Notes under the pieces: generated by a model
Told to the model about the DNA's origin: nothing
The model's database searches: none
The model's input: the letters and a program-made list of their open reading frames with translations, nothing else
Made by a program: the position numbers and the translations under genes
Source of the DNA: an uncultured Flavobacteriaceae bacterium
GTDB lineage: Bacteria > Bacteroidota > Bacteroidia > Flavobacteriales > Flavobacteriaceae
Reading direction: 5' to 3'
Length of the DNA stretch: 64,000 bases
NCBI GenBank assembly: GCA_937944485.1
Contig: CALDYU010000007.1
Location: forward strand, 62,001 to 126,000
Shown: positions 17,757-28,011 of the stretch, one piece after another
How positions within the stretch are numbered: position 1 is the stretch's first letter
Layout of the letters: every line of letters begins with the position of its first letter

Positions 17757-19679
17757 TCAATCTACATTGTCGTGTAGAAAAGAATTATTAGATCGCAATT
17801 GAATTTCATCATTACTATCTTCACTTAATGTCGTTCGTGACACTTGTTTCTCTGTAGTAGCATCTGTTAAATTAACGCCTTGGCGTTTATAAGCAGGCTC
17901 CTTTTCTATTTCGTCAATATTACTTAAACTATTTTGAAACTTATAATTGAAGTCTTTTAGTTTTCTTCTACGCTCATCGGCGCGCTCTTTAAGCAATTCT
18001 TCTAATGGACTTTCGATAGGGTCGATTTCTGTTTTGCCAGTTGCAACATCATCACCTTGGTCTTGCTCCATTGTTCTACGCTCAAAAACTAATTCATCTT
18101 CTACAATTTTTGGTTCAAACTCTTCTGCTTTTGATTTCGCCCCCGTCAATTGATTTTCTAATTCCATGTAGTCATCCAAACTATAGCGCGTCTCTCCTTC
18201 TTTATTATATTCTAATACAGGAATCACTTCAATCTCTTCATTCACATCTAATTCACTCACATCTTCATCAAGGCTAAACGTAATTACATGTTCCTCTTCA
18301 GCTTCATCATCTGAAGTTACGAGAGGCAAATCGAAGGTCATTTCAATTTGATCTTCTTCGATTTCAATTGCCGATACAACCTCAGGATCAACCACATCAA
18401 ATTCGTTTATATTTCGACTTGAATCAATAATAATAAAATCGTCTTCCGAAACATCCTCAGCAAGTACCTCTTCATAAAAAACGTTGAAATTCTTAATATA
18501 ATTGGTTGTAGGAATTAAATCTAACTCTGAGAATTCATCATTTAATTCGTGCTTCAGCACTGGTTCATTAACAACATCTTCTTCATTTAATTGATGTACT
18601 ATATTTTTTGGAGTAAGGTCTTGTACTGCCTTTTGTCCTTCTTCTAGTGTATGTATAATTTTCTTCGCCTCACTATTTACAATATCATCTTGCTGATCAA
18701 TATCAAAACCTGTAGCGATAACTGTTACAGCAATCGATTCCCCCAGTTCAAGATCTTCACCAACACCCATTATTATATTTGCATTATGACCTGCTTCAGA
18801 CTGTATGTGATCATTAATTTCACCAATCTCATCAATAGTAATTTCTTGTGAACCAGACACAATTAATAATAATACATTCTTGGCGCCATTAATTTTATTA
18901 TCATTTAATAATGGCGAATCTAAGGCTTTCATAATAGCTTCGTTGGCTCTTGAAGAACCTGTAGCTATGGCAGAACCCATAATAGCCGTACCACTATTTG
19001 ACAATACGGTTTTAGCATCTCTTAAATCAATATTTTGTGTGTAGTGGTGCGTTATTACCTCTGCAATACCTCTTGCTGCTGTGGCTAATACCTCATCTGC
19101 TTTTGAAAACCCGGCTTTAAAACCCAAATTACCGTAAACTTCACGTAACTTGTTGTTATTGATTACAATTAAAGAATCTACATTACCTCTAAGCCTTTCA
19201 ATACCCAATTGAGCTTGTTCGCAACGCATTTTTCCTTCAAACTGAAACGGCATAGTAACAATACCTACAGTTAATATATCCATTTCCTTAGCCATTTTTG
19301 CAATGACAGGGGCCGCACCAGTCCCTGTACCACCTCCCATTCCGGCAGTAATGAATACCATTTTTGTATTAATATCAAGCATTGACTTGATATCTTCTGT
19401 ACTTTCAATGGCCGCTTGTTCTCCTACTTCAGGATTGGCACCAGCACCTAAACCTTCTGTTAAAGAAACGCCTAATTGAATTTTATTAGGAACCGAGCTA
19501 TTTGTTAGCGCTTGAGAATCTGTATTTAAAATAACAAAATCAACTCCATTTATTCCGGCTTGAAACATGTGGTTTATGGCGTTACTTCCACCTCCACCTA
19601 CTCCAATGACCTTAATTACGTTGCTTTGATTCTTGGGCAAATCAAAAGCTATTCCTTCAAATTCTGCGTTATTACTCAT
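17757..19679 (-). CDS. ftsZ: Cell division protein FtsZ
   Basis: Tubulin-like GTPase that forms the Z-ring. The N-terminal nucleotide loop is VGGGGSNAINHM (about residue 27) and the tubulin signature GGGTGTG is at 115-121. The GTPase and C-terminal domains end near residue 325. After them comes an unusually long acidic, probably disordered linker of nearly 300 residues, rich in Glu, Asp and Ile, then a basic patch (ERRRKLKDFNYKF) and a terminal LRSNNSFLHDNVD. The 640 residues exceed the roughly 380 of E. coli FtsZ but are typical of flavobacteria. Last gene of the dcw cluster, 41 bases after ftsA, with the operon terminator behind it. Confidence 0.98.
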   Translation of the reverse strand: MSNNAEFEGIAFDLPKNQSNVIKVIGVGGGGSNAINHMFQAGINGVDFVILNTDSQALTNSSVPNKIQLGVSLTEGLGAGANPEVGEQAAIESTEDIKSMLDINTKMVFITAGMGGGTGTGAAPVIAKMAKEMDILTVGIVTMPFQFEGKMRCEQAQLGIERLRGNVDSLIVINNNKLREVYGNLGFKAGFSKADEVLATAARGIAEVITHHYTQNIDLRDAKTVLSNSGTAIMGSAIATGSSRANEAIMKALDSPLLNDNKINGAKNVLLLIVSGSQEITIDEIGEINDHIQSEAGHNANIIMGVGEDLELGESIAVTVIATGFDIDQQDDIVNSEAKKIIHTLEEGQKAVQDLTPKNIVHQLNEEDVVNEPVLKHELNDEFSELDLIPTTNYIKNFNVFYEEVLAEDVSEDDFIIIDSSRNINEFDVVDPEVVSAIEIEEDQIEMTFDLPLVTSDDEAEEEHVITFSLDEDVSELDVNEEIEVIPVLEYNKEGETRYSLDDYMELENQLTGAKSKAEEFEPKIVEDELVFERRTMEQDQGDDVATGKTEIDPIESPLEELLKERADERRRKLKDFNYKFQNSLSNIDEIEKEPAYKRQGVNLTDATTEKQVSRTTLSEDSNDEIQLRSNNSFLHDNVD

Positions 19680-19720
19680 ACGATATATGTGTTACTGGTT
19701 TAAATTATTGTTTATTCGAT

Positions 19721-21037
19721 CTACTCGGCATTATCTAAAAAATCTTTCAGCTTTTCTGACCATTTATCAAAAACAGATTTGCGCTCTTTGGCTGGTGCAG
19801 TTGCCGTTGCATTCTCTTCGTGGCCCGCAAATACCATTTCTTCTTGTACTTCTACATTTTCTATAACATTTTTGTTTTCGTTTTGAATCGCATTCATCAG
19901 AAGACCAACGGCAGTAGCGTAAAGGGGACTAGCGACAGTCTCATCAGAATCACCTGCTAAATGTTCATTCGGATAACCAATTCTTGTATCCATGCCTGTT
20001 ATATATTCAACCAATTGCTTCAAATGTTTTAATTGGCTACCTCCGCCAGTTAAAACAATGCCAGCAATTAATTTCTTCTTCTGTTCTTCATGCCCATAAT
20101 TCTTTATCTCCACATAAACCTGTTCGATAATTTCAACTACCCGAGCGTGAATAATTTTTGAAAGATTCTTTAAGGTAATTTCTTTAGGTTCTCTTCCGCG
20201 TAAACCAGGTATCGATACAATTTCATTATCCTTATTTTCTCCTGGCCATGCTGAACCAAATTTTATTTTTAAGAGCTCTGCTTGCTTTTCAATAATAGAA
20301 CAGCCTTCTTTAATATCTTCGGTTATAACGCCTCCTCCAAAAGGTATTACTGCGGTATGTCGAATGATTCCATCTTTAAAAATGGCCAGATCTGTTGTGC
20401 CACCACCTATATCTATAAGCGCAACGCCCGCCTCTTTTTCCTCTTGGCTTAATACTGCTTCAGAAGAAGCAAGGGGCTCTAATGTGATGTTTCCTAAATC
20501 AAGACCCGCACTTTTAATACATCGACCCACATTTTTTATGGAAGATACTTGACCAACTACCACATGAAAATTAGCTTCTAATCTACCCCCATACATACCT
20601 ATGGGTTGTTTGATTTCAGCTTGACCATCTACTTTATACTCTTGCGGTAAAACATGAATTATTTCTTCCCCTGGTAACATTACCAACTTATATACCTGAT
20701 TGCATAGCTTATCTAAATCATCTTCATTAATAACTTCTTCAGAATTAGCTCTAGTTATATAATCACTGTGATGAAGGCTTCGAATATGTTGCCCTGCAAT
20801 ACCAACTACCACAGAACCAATTTTAAGTCCTGAATCAGCCTCTGCATCTTCAACCGCTTGTTGAATAGACTTAATAGTTTGCGTAATATTATTAACCACC
20901 CCACGATGTACACCTAAACTTTTGGATTTGCCAATACCCAAAACTTCAATTTTGCCATACTCGTTTTCTTTACCAATAATCGCCACGATTTTAGTAGTTC
21001 CTATATCTAAACCTACTGAATATTTACCTTCTTCCAT
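19721..21037 (-). CDS. ftsA: Cell division protein FtsA
   Basis: Actin-like ATPase that anchors FtsZ to the membrane. The phosphate-1 motif is YSVGLDIGTTKIVAIIG at the N-terminus, phosphate-2 is ALIDIGGGTTDLAIF, and the adenosine motif is GIVLTGGGSQLKHL. The C-terminal VFDKWSEKLKDFLDN is the amphipathic membrane-binding helix. I place the start at the ATG of MEEGKYSVG, 8 bases after the ftsQ stop. A GTG 24 bases upstream, inside ftsQ, is also possible but adds an atypical N-terminus. Confidence 0.97.
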   Translation of the reverse strand: MEEGKYSVGLDIGTTKIVAIIGKENEYGKIEVLGIGKSKSLGVHRGVVNNITQTIKSIQQAVEDAEADSGLKIGSVVVGIAGQHIRSLHHSDYITRANSEEVINEDDLDKLCNQVYKLVMLPGEEIIHVLPQEYKVDGQAEIKQPIGMYGGRLEANFHVVVGQVSSIKNVGRCIKSAGLDLGNITLEPLASSEAVLSQEEKEAGVALIDIGGGTTDLAIFKDGIIRHTAVIPFGGGVITEDIKEGCSIIEKQAELLKIKFGSAWPGENKDNEIVSIPGLRGREPKEITLKNLSKIIHARVVEIIEQVYVEIKNYGHEEQKKKLIAGIVLTGGGSQLKHLKQLVEYITGMDTRIGYPNEHLAGDSDETVASPLYATAVGLLMNAIQNENKNVIENVEVQEEMVFAGHEENATATAPAKERKSVFDKWSEKLKDFLDNAE

Positions 21038-21045
21038 TTTCTTGA

Positions 21046-21765
21046 CTATATTTTGGTGCACACTACTTGATTGTTGAATTCTAAGCTTACTATATTATAA
21101 TTGTTTAAGGTTTTATCCTTATTCGCTTTGGTATAAAAAGCCTTGAAATTATTGAACTTTTCTTCCAAAGCATCTATACCTCCTAAATTAACCACAAACT
21201 GTTCCATTCGAAACTTCAACTGATACTTGTCTTCGTCTTCTATATGAATACCAATAACATTTTTTCTAAGAAACTCATCGGCATTGATATACTTCAAAAT
21301 CTCATACACATCTTCGAGGCTCTTTCCTGTTATTTTACCCGTAATTATAGGCACTCTTGCAGAGTGATTCATTGACAAAGGCATGCGTTTTCCTTCATCG
21401 TCTAAATAAAACGTCTTCTCTCCTTCTATTCTTCCGATGGGTTTGCGTTGCTCTATTCGGGCTTCAAGTTCACCATTGACCGTAAGATAAACTTGAGCCT
21501 TTTTTACCATTTTATTAGCCTCAATAATCTTTTCGATCTTATTCAAAACTAAATTTTCTTTGGGCACATTTATGAGGCTCCCATAATTTTGTATTAACAA
21601 TTTATTAACCATGGCTTCGGTGATGTATAAATTTTGATCACCAACGAATTCAATGTCAATATTTGCTGTTTTTTTTGCCTCACTTCTATAGTTCGAAAAG
21701 GCATAAAGCCCTGTTATTGCTACTATTAGCAGGCCTATCTTAAAATAATTCCAATTAATTCGCAT
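21046..21765 (-). CDS. ftsQ: Cell division protein FtsQ/DivIB
   Basis: Bitopic division protein linking cytoplasmic and periplasmic divisome parts. One N-terminal membrane segment (about residues 8-25, YFKIGLLIVAITGLYAF) precedes a POTRA-like domain (NLYITEAMVNKLLIQNYG...VYLTVNGELEARIEQRKPI) and the FtsQ beta domain. 239 residues, close to the usual length. Sequence conservation of this family is low; position between murC and ftsA decides the call. The start overlaps the murC end by 11 bases. Confidence 0.93.
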   Translation of the reverse strand: MRINWNYFKIGLLIVAITGLYAFSNYRSEAKKTANIDIEFVGDQNLYITEAMVNKLLIQNYGSLINVPKENLVLNKIEKIIEANKMVKKAQVYLTVNGELEARIEQRKPIGRIEGEKTFYLDDEGKRMPLSMNHSARVPIITGKITGKSLEDVYEILKYINADEFLRKNVIGIHIEDEDKYQLKFRMEQFVVNLGGIDALEEKFNNFKAFYTKANKDKTLNNYNIVSLEFNNQVVCTKI

Positions 21766-23107
21766 ACGCTAACTCCTTTTGTAATTTATTCACCTCAAGG
21801 CCAATATCACCAGCCCCCATAGTTACCAGAACCTCAGGCTTTTGACTCTTAATTTCTGCTACTAAATCTGTTTTTTTTATTATTTTTTTATTCGGATTTT
21901 CTATTTTTTCTAGCAACCATTCTGAGGTCACACCTACTATAGGTTTTTCACGAGCCGGATAAATATCTAGTAGTAGTATCTTATCGAATTTTGACAAACT
22001 TTTGGCAAATTCATCAGCAAAATCTTTTGTTCTTGAAAAAAGATGTGGTTGAAAAATAGCGAGCACCTTTTTATCAGGGTGCATTTCTGAAATCGCATCA
22101 TGCACTGCATTAATTTCTGTAGGGTGATGCGCGTAGTCGTCGATAAATATAAAATCACTTTCTTTTATCTTATATGAAAATCGTCGTTGTACTCCTTTAA
22201 ATGTTTCTAATGCTTCAGCTAGGCGGTGCTCGGGGGTCTGCGATTCAACCGCCATTGCAAAAGCTACTAAACCATTCAGCAGATTATGCCGCCCAGGTTT
22301 ACTGAATTTAACGCCTTTGAGCAAGCTCTTAGGAGTTTCCAAATCGAATATGTAGGTGCCATGTTCAATCTTTAAATTTCGAATACAAAAATCGGCATCA
22401 TCGTCAATGCCATACGTAATTCCCTTTAAGGGAAGTCCATTACGAATAAATAATTTGCCATTTGGTTTTAAGCAGTTTACAAATTCATGAAATGATTTCA
22501 CGAGTGATTCGCTACTTCCATAAATATCTAAGTGATCGGCATCCATAGAAGTGATACAGGCCACATTTGGTGATAAACGCAAAAAGGACCTATCGAATTC
22601 ATCCGCTTCAACCACTGAAAATTCGTTTCCTTCAAATAAAAAATTACTATCAAAATCTTCTGAAATACCGCCAAGAAAGGCGGTTAGTGGTGTTCCTGTT
22701 TCCTTTAGCAAATGCGCTAATATGCTTGAAGTAGTGGTCTTACCATGAGTGCCGGCAACAGCGAAGCAAAAAGTATCTTTTGTTATAATACCCAATACTT
22801 CGGACCGCTTTTTAATGCTAAAATTATGCTGTAAAAAATATTGGTATTGTGTATGTGTATCCGGTACTGCGGGGGTATATACTACCAGCGTATCTTGAAC
22901 TTGCAAATACTCCTCAGAAATAACTGTTATATCCTCATCATAATGAATCGCAATACCCAATTTGGAAAGGTTTTGAGTTAAGGGTGTTTTCGTCTTATCA
23001 TAACCAGCAACCGCTTTACCGATAAATTTAAAATACCGTGCCAAGGCAGACATCCCTATGCCTCCGATACCAATAAAATAAACCTTATGTATATTTTTTA
23101 AATCCAT
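21755..23107 (-). CDS. murC: UDP-N-acetylmuramate--L-alanine ligase
   Basis: Adds L-Ala to UDP-MurNAc, the first peptide-stem step of peptidoglycan synthesis, in the cytoplasm. The Rossmann motif GIGGIGMSALARYF is at the N-terminus and the ATP loop is GTHGKTTTSSIL. The Mur-ligase centre reads VVEADEFDRSFL with SMDADHLDIYG, and the C-terminal domain has DDYAHHPTEI and IFQPHLFSRT. All 450 residues fit MurC. It overlaps ftsQ and lies 53 bases after murG, the widest gap inside this part of the cluster. Confidence 0.98.
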   Translation of the reverse strand: MDLKNIHKVYFIGIGGIGMSALARYFKFIGKAVAGYDKTKTPLTQNLSKLGIAIHYDEDITVISEEYLQVQDTLVVYTPAVPDTHTQYQYFLQHNFSIKKRSEVLGIITKDTFCFAVAGTHGKTTTSSILAHLLKETGTPLTAFLGGISEDFDSNFLFEGNEFSVVEADEFDRSFLRLSPNVACITSMDADHLDIYGSSESLVKSFHEFVNCLKPNGKLFIRNGLPLKGITYGIDDDADFCIRNLKIEHGTYIFDLETPKSLLKGVKFSKPGRHNLLNGLVAFAMAVESQTPEHRLAEALETFKGVQRRFSYKIKESDFIFIDDYAHHPTEINAVHDAISEMHPDKKVLAIFQPHLFSRTKDFADEFAKSLSKFDKILLLDIYPAREKPIVGVTSEWLLEKIENPNKKIIKKTDLVAEIKSQKPEVLVTMGAGDIGLEVNKLQKELAYAN

Positions 23108-23160
23108 TTAAATACCTTTAAGCTAGTCGCAACCTTTCTACAACCTATAGAAAGGCGCTT

Positions 23161-24261
23161 CTAACTTTTAGCTACATTCAGTAATTTCTCTATTTCATCA
23201 ACAATATGTTCTGTGGCAGCTGGCAATGCCATTTTTTTAATATTGGTTCCTAATTCTTTTTGCTTCGATGTCGATACTAACAATGCCTCAAATACCCTTT
23301 CAAATTCAGTATCAAGATTTTTTTCATGAATTAATATTGCGGCATTTTCATTGGCTAATGCTTTTGCATTTTTAGTTTGATGATCTTCAGCTACATTGGG
23401 CGAGGGAATAAAAATCGTCGGTTTACCAACAATACTTAATTCTGATACTGAACCCGCTCCAGCTCTAGAAATAATAATATCTGCCGCGCCATACGCCAAA
23501 TCCATTCGGTTTACAAAACCTTTCACCTTGACCGCCTCTGAATGGTTATTCTTATATTTTTCATAATACAATTTCCCGCTCTGCCATATTAATTGAATAC
23601 CAAGTTTTTTAAAAAAATTGAGCTTTGAAGCAATCAATTCATTAATACGACGTGCTCCTAAACTACCGCCCAGAACCAACACAGTAGGTATTCGCTCATT
23701 CAACTCATAAAACTTTGAAGCTTCCCTTTTAGAGCTATTCATCCTCGTTAAATTATCACGAACAGGATTCCCTGTTTTTACTATTTTATCCTTCGGAAAA
23801 AAAGACTCCATGCCGTCATAGGCTACGCATATTTTAGCAACTTTATGCTTCAATAATTTATTTGTTATACCAGCATATGAATTTTGTTCTTGTAATAAAC
23901 AAGGAATGCCTCGATTGGAAGCTACCCTCAAAACGGGTCCACTTGCAAAACCTCCTGTGCCGATGACCACGTCAGGATTAAACTCAGAAACTATTTTCGC
24001 CGCTTTTCTCAAACTCTGTATCAATTTAAAAGGGAAAGACAAGTTCTTTACTGTCAATCTCCTCTGTAAACCTGCAATCTTTAAACCCACTATTTTATAC
24101 CCAGCCAAAGGCACTTTTTCCATCTCCATACGATCTTCAGCACCTACAAATAGGAATTGCGCGTCTGGATATCGTTTTTTCAATTCATTCGCTATTGCTA
24201 TCGCAGGATAAATATGTCCGCCTGTTCCGCCACCAGAAAGTATGAACTTATAGCTGTCCAC
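23161..24261 (-). CDS. murG: UDP-GlcNAc:lipid I N-acetylglucosamine transferase
   Basis: GT28 glycosyltransferase that converts lipid I to lipid II at the inner face of the membrane. The N-terminal glycine loop is [16 protein letters not shown], followed by QEQNSYAG and GNPVRDN. The C-domain contains [13 protein letters not shown], and the donor-site region reads [23 protein letters not shown]. 366 residues, usual length. The start overlaps the ftsW end by 14 bases, so the two are likely translated together. Confidence 0.98.
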   Translation of the reverse strand: MDSYKFILSGGGTGGHIYPAIAIANELKKRYPDAQFLFVGAEDRMEMEKVPLAGYKIVGLKIAGLQRRLTVKNLSFPFKLIQSLRKAAKIVSEFNPDVVIGTGGFASGPVLRVASNRGIPCLLQEQNSYAGITNKLLKHKVAKICVAYDGMESFFPKDKIVKTGNPVRDNLTRMNSSKREASKFYELNERIPTVLVLGGSLGARRINELIASKLNFFKKLGIQLIWQSGKLYYEKYKNNHSEAVKVKGFVNRMDLAYGAADIIISRAGAGSVSELSIVGKPTIFIPSPNVAEDHQTKNAKALANENAAILIHEKNLDTEFERVFEALLVSTSKQKELGTNIKKMALPAATEHIVDEIEKLLNVAKS

Positions 24262-25441
24262 TTAATATTTCTAAAGGGTTCGTTTCATCTATATTTATGT
24301 TATTCTTTTTCTTGCGTATTGTCTTATTACTTACACTCAATACAATACCAATTGCTAAACAGGTCATCCATGCAGATGTACCACCACTACTAATTAAAGG
24401 TAGATTCTGTCCAGTAACTGGAAACAATTCAACTGCCACCGCCATATTAATTAAAGCTTGAAATATAATCGGGAGTCCTACTGCCAATGCCAATAGTTTG
24501 CCAAAAGTTGAAGGACTGCCATTGGCAATTACCACAATACGGAATAGCAGGAATAAGAAAAATAACATCAAAATTACCCCCCCTACCAAGCCATATTCTT
24601 CGACGATAATTGCATAAATAAAATCTGATGAACTTTGTGGCAAAAAGTTCTTCTGCACACTTTTACCAGCACCTTTACCCACAATGCCCCCGGTAGCTAT
24701 AGCAATTTTTGCTCTTTCTATTTGATAATCACCTTCTGCATCGATTCCGTTAGTGAAATTAGTAAGCCTATTTTCCCAAGTATCAACACGATTCGCAAAA
24801 GACCCGGGAAATGCTTTTGCTACTAATACGAATAAGGTCAATGCCAAAAGTCCAGTTCCTACAATTCCCGCCAAATATTTAAGAGGATAACCGCCAATGA
24901 AACATAGTATTAAAACCATGGTAAACATGATGCCAGCGGTTGAAAAATTCGCCGGCAATATGAGACCGACAACGGCGAAAACAGGAAGCCATAAAGGGAT
25001 AATACTCGATTTAAAAGTTATCTCTTGGTCTTTAATTTTAGTCAGGTATCTAGCGACATAAATCATTAATACGACTGCCGCCAAAGTAGACGTTTGGAAT
25101 TTTACGAAAGGCAAGCGTATCCACCTACTTGCATTCGTGCCATCAACGGCATTCCCTTGAAATAAAGTAATAATCAACAATATAATGATGATCGGCATTG
25201 CTATAAGTGACAAGCCTTTAAAGAAATGAGTGGGTATTCTGTGTATGCCATAAATAATGCCAAAGCCGAATATTAAGAACACTGCATGCTTCACCAAATA
25301 CCCTATAGGAGTACCGTGCCCCACCACATATACTAAATTACTACTGGCACTATACACTGGCAGAAAAGAGAACAAGCCCAATAAGGCCACTACAGCCCAA
25401 AGCGCTTTATCTCCATTAATATTTTTAAATATTTCTGACAC
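24248..25441 (-). CDS. ftsW: Septal peptidoglycan polymerase FtsW (SEDS)
   Basis: SEDS-family glycosyltransferase of the divisome, with about ten membrane segments across 397 residues. Landmarks are [19 protein letters not shown] (the conserved WI.LG..FQPSE region), [36 protein letters not shown] and the end block [20 protein letters not shown]. It sits between murD and murG, with 3 bases to murD. Partner of the transpeptidase FtsI encoded in the same operon. Confidence 0.97.
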   Translation of the reverse strand: MSEIFKNINGDKALWAVVALLGLFSFLPVYSASSNLVYVVGHGTPIGYLVKHAVFLIFGFGIIYGIHRIPTHFFKGLSLIAMPIIIILLIITLFQGNAVDGTNASRWIRLPFVKFQTSTLAAVVLMIYVARYLTKIKDQEITFKSSIIPLWLPVFAVVGLILPANFSTAGIMFTMVLILCFIGGYPLKYLAGIVGTGLLALTLFVLVAKAFPGSFANRVDTWENRLTNFTNGIDAEGDYQIERAKIAIATGGIVGKGAGKSVQKNFLPQSSSDFIYAIIVEEYGLVGGVILMLFFLFLLFRIVVIANGSPSTFGKLLALAVGLPIIFQALINMAVAVELFPVTGQNLPLISSGGTSAWMTCLAIGIVLSVSNKTIRKKKNNINIDETNPLEILSGQL

Positions 25442-25444
25442 TTA

Positions 25445-26779
25445 CTATAAACTTTTAATTGCTTGTTTGAATTGGTTTCCACGATCTTCATAATTATCAA
25501 AAAGATCAAAACTGGCACAAGCTGGTGATAACAATACGGTATCACCTCGCTCGGCTATTTTATAAGCCACCTTAATAGCTTCATCCATTGCATAGGTTTC
25601 TACCATTAGATCTACCACATTGCCAAAAACTTCTGTGATTTTAGAATTATCAAGACCTAAACAAATAATAGCCTTTACTTTTTCCCGTACTAGTGGCATT
25701 AATGCCTTGTAATCGTTGCCTTTGTCGACACCACCAACTATCCATACCGTTGGGGCACTCATACTTTCTAAAGCATAATAGGTGGCATTCACATTGGTTG
25801 CCTTTGAATCGTTGATATACTGTACATGTCCAATTTTTAGAACCTTCTCTAAGCGATGGGGTGCTCCTTGAAAATTGGTAATACTCTCCCGAATGGTTTG
25901 CTTATGAATACCTACCAATTTGGCAGCAGCAGAAGCAGCCATGGTATTCTTAAGATTGTGTTTTCCTTCGAGTGCTAAGGTGTTTGTCGTCATTTGTATG
26001 GTGTCGTTATGTATGCTTAATTCAATATTTTCATTCTTGAGATAAATGCCCTCTTCTAGTTCTTTTTCAATAGAAAAAGGGATTAACTTAGATTGTACGG
26101 GGTTCTTTTGTAACCAATTCACTATTACCTCATCATCAGCATCATAAATCAAGTAGTCTTCATTGGTTTGGTTCATCGCAATTCGAAACTTCGAGGCGAT
26201 ATAATTTTCAAATTGATACTCATAGCGATCTAAATGATCTGGTGTGATATTGGTTAATACGGCAATCTTTGGTTTGAAATCAAGTATGCCATCCAATTGA
26301 AAACTGCTTATTTCTAAAACATAGTAATCAAAACTATTTTCAGCGACCATTTTGGCATAACTATCCCCGATATTGCCAGCCATACCAACGTTTAAACCAG
26401 CTTCTTGAAAAAGATGATTTGTCAGCATAGTGGTAGTCGTTTTTCCGTTGCTACCTGTAATTCCTATGATCATAGCGTTCGTATAGTTAGAGGCAAACTC
26501 TATCTCTGAAATCACCGGAATACCTTTTTCTTCTAAGCTCATTATTAAAGGAACTTTATCAGGTATACCCGGACTCTTCATCACCACATCAGCATTTAAA
26601 ATTTTAGCTTCAGAATGCGTTTCTTCTTCCCATTCAATCTCAAAATGTTCAAGAACTTTTTTATACTTCTCCTTAATTTTTCCTTTATCAGATACGAATA
26701 CATCGTATCCCTTTTTTTTTCCTAAAATGGCCGTGCCCACTCCACTCTCTCCTCCTCCAAGAATTACCAGCCGTTTCAT
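25445..26779 (-). CDS. murD: UDP-N-acetylmuramoylalanine--D-glutamate ligase
   Basis: Adds D-Glu to UDP-MurNAc-L-Ala. Begins [19 protein letters not shown] (Rossmann-like domain), with ATP loop GITGSNGKTTTTMLT, central ITPDHLDRY and the C-terminal YINDSKATNVNATYYAL and VLLSPACASFDLFDNYEDRG. I use the ATG at 26779, which overlaps the mraY stop by one base and gives 444 residues. A start 57 bases upstream would add an atypical Cys-rich tail that only reflects mraY in another frame. Confidence 0.97.
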   Translation of the reverse strand: MKRLVILGGGESGVGTAILGKKKGYDVFVSDKGKIKEKYKKVLEHFEIEWEEETHSEAKILNADVVMKSPGIPDKVPLIMSLEEKGIPVISEIEFASNYTNAMIIGITGSNGKTTTTMLTNHLFQEAGLNVGMAGNIGDSYAKMVAENSFDYYVLEISSFQLDGILDFKPKIAVLTNITPDHLDRYEYQFENYIASKFRIAMNQTNEDYLIYDADDEVIVNWLQKNPVQSKLIPFSIEKELEEGIYLKNENIELSIHNDTIQMTTNTLALEGKHNLKNTMAASAAAKLVGIHKQTIRESITNFQGAPHRLEKVLKIGHVQYINDSKATNVNATYYALESMSAPTVWIVGGVDKGNDYKALMPLVREKVKAIICLGLDNSKITEVFGNVVDLMVETYAMDEAIKVAYKIAERGDTVLLSPACASFDLFDNYEDRGNQFKQAIKSL

Positions 26780-27999
26780 TAGCGCACTTTTAAAGTCACA
26801 ATCGTTGCAACAGCCAGCATAATACCTATAATCCAAAATCGTGTAACGATCTTACTTTCGTGATATCCTTTCTTTTGATAATGGTGATGTAAGGGTGCCA
26901 TTAAAAAAATGCGTCTTCCTTCACCATATTTTTTTCTAGTAAACTTGAAATATGCCACTTGCAACATCACCGATATAGACTCGGCAAAGAAAATTCCGCA
27001 CAGCAGTGGTATTAAAATTTCCTTTCTTAGAATAATCGCGATAACGGCGATGATACCCCCAATAGTTAGGCTACCCGTATCACCCATAAACACTTGCGCT
27101 GGATAGGCATTATACCATAAAAAACCAACCAAAGCTCCTACGAAAGCAGTTATGAAAACTAGTATTTCACCAGACCTTGGAATGAACATGATGTCTAGAT
27201 ATTCTGAGAAGAAAATATTACCAGAAACAAAAGCGAACACCCCTAAAGTGAACACTATAATCGCTGAGGTTCCACCAGCCAAACCATCAATGCCATCAGT
27301 TAAATTGGCACCATTCGATACCCCTGATACGATTAAAATAATAATGGGAATAAAAATCAACCATGCGTACTCTTTTGCGCCATCACCTGCCCAGGCTAAT
27401 AATTCACTATAATCGAATTCATTATTTTTAAAAAAGGGAACTGTCGTCATGGTTGACTTAATATCTTGCCCTCTTATTTCTTCAACGGTGAACTCTTCTG
27501 TTATAATGGTACGCGTGTGTTCTCTCATCGTAACATCATCATGAAAATATAGAGTTGCTCCCACTAAAAGACCAAGGCCAACTTGACCTAAGATTTTGAA
27601 CTTCCCTTTTAAACCTTCTTTGTTTTTACGGAATACCTTTATATAATCGTCAATGAAACCTATTACACCCATCCATATCGTAGCACCTATCAACAAAATG
27701 ATATAAATATTGTCAAGCTGTGCAAATAGTAATACTGGAATTAAAGTGGCCATAATAATGATGAGTCCTCCCATAGTTGGAGTTCCCGCTTTTTGCTTTT
27801 GGCCTTCAAGACCTAAATCTCGAATACTCTCACCAATTTGCTTCTTTTGAAGAAATAGAATAATGCGCTTACCATAAACCGTTGCAATAATTAATGAAAA
27901 CAAAATGGCCATGCCTGCTCGAAAGGTGGTAAATTGAAACAACCCCGCCCCTGGCACTTGATATTGTTTTTCTAAATATTCAAACAGATAATAAAGCAT
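26779..27999 (-). CDS. mraY: Phospho-N-acetylmuramoyl-pentapeptide transferase
   Basis: Integral membrane enzyme that makes lipid I from UDP-MurNAc-pentapeptide and undecaprenyl phosphate. Ten membrane segments are expected. Visible motifs are [30 protein letters not shown] (aspartates of the active site), [26 protein letters not shown] and [11 protein letters not shown]. At 406 residues it is longer than the roughly 360 of E. coli because of an extra loop around residues 170-205 ([16 protein letters not shown]...), seen in Bacteroidota MraY. Confidence 0.98.
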   Translation of the reverse strand: MLYYLFEYLEKQYQVPGAGLFQFTTFRAGMAILFSLIIATVYGKRIILFLQKKQIGESIRDLGLEGQKQKAGTPTMGGLIIIMATLIPVLLFAQLDNIYIILLIGATIWMGVIGFIDDYIKVFRKNKEGLKGKFKILGQVGLGLLVGATLYFHDDVTMREHTRTIITEEFTVEEIRGQDIKSTMTTVPFFKNNEFDYSELLAWAGDGAKEYAWLIFIPIIILIVSGVSNGANLTDGIDGLAGGTSAIIVFTLGVFAFVSGNIFFSEYLDIMFIPRSGEILVFITAFVGALVGFLWYNAYPAQVFMGDTGSLTIGGIIAVIAIILRKEILIPLLCGIFFAESISVMLQVAYFKFTRKKYGEGRRIFLMAPLHHHYQKKGYHESKIVTRFWIIGIMLAVATIVTLKVR

Positions 28000-28011
28000 A
28001 TTCTTTAACTA

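Noticed and set aside
26780..26836. Upstream extension of murD
   Set aside because: The added residues come from mraY in another frame, and the ATG at 26779 gives the conserved [13 protein letters not shown] start and one-base overlap.
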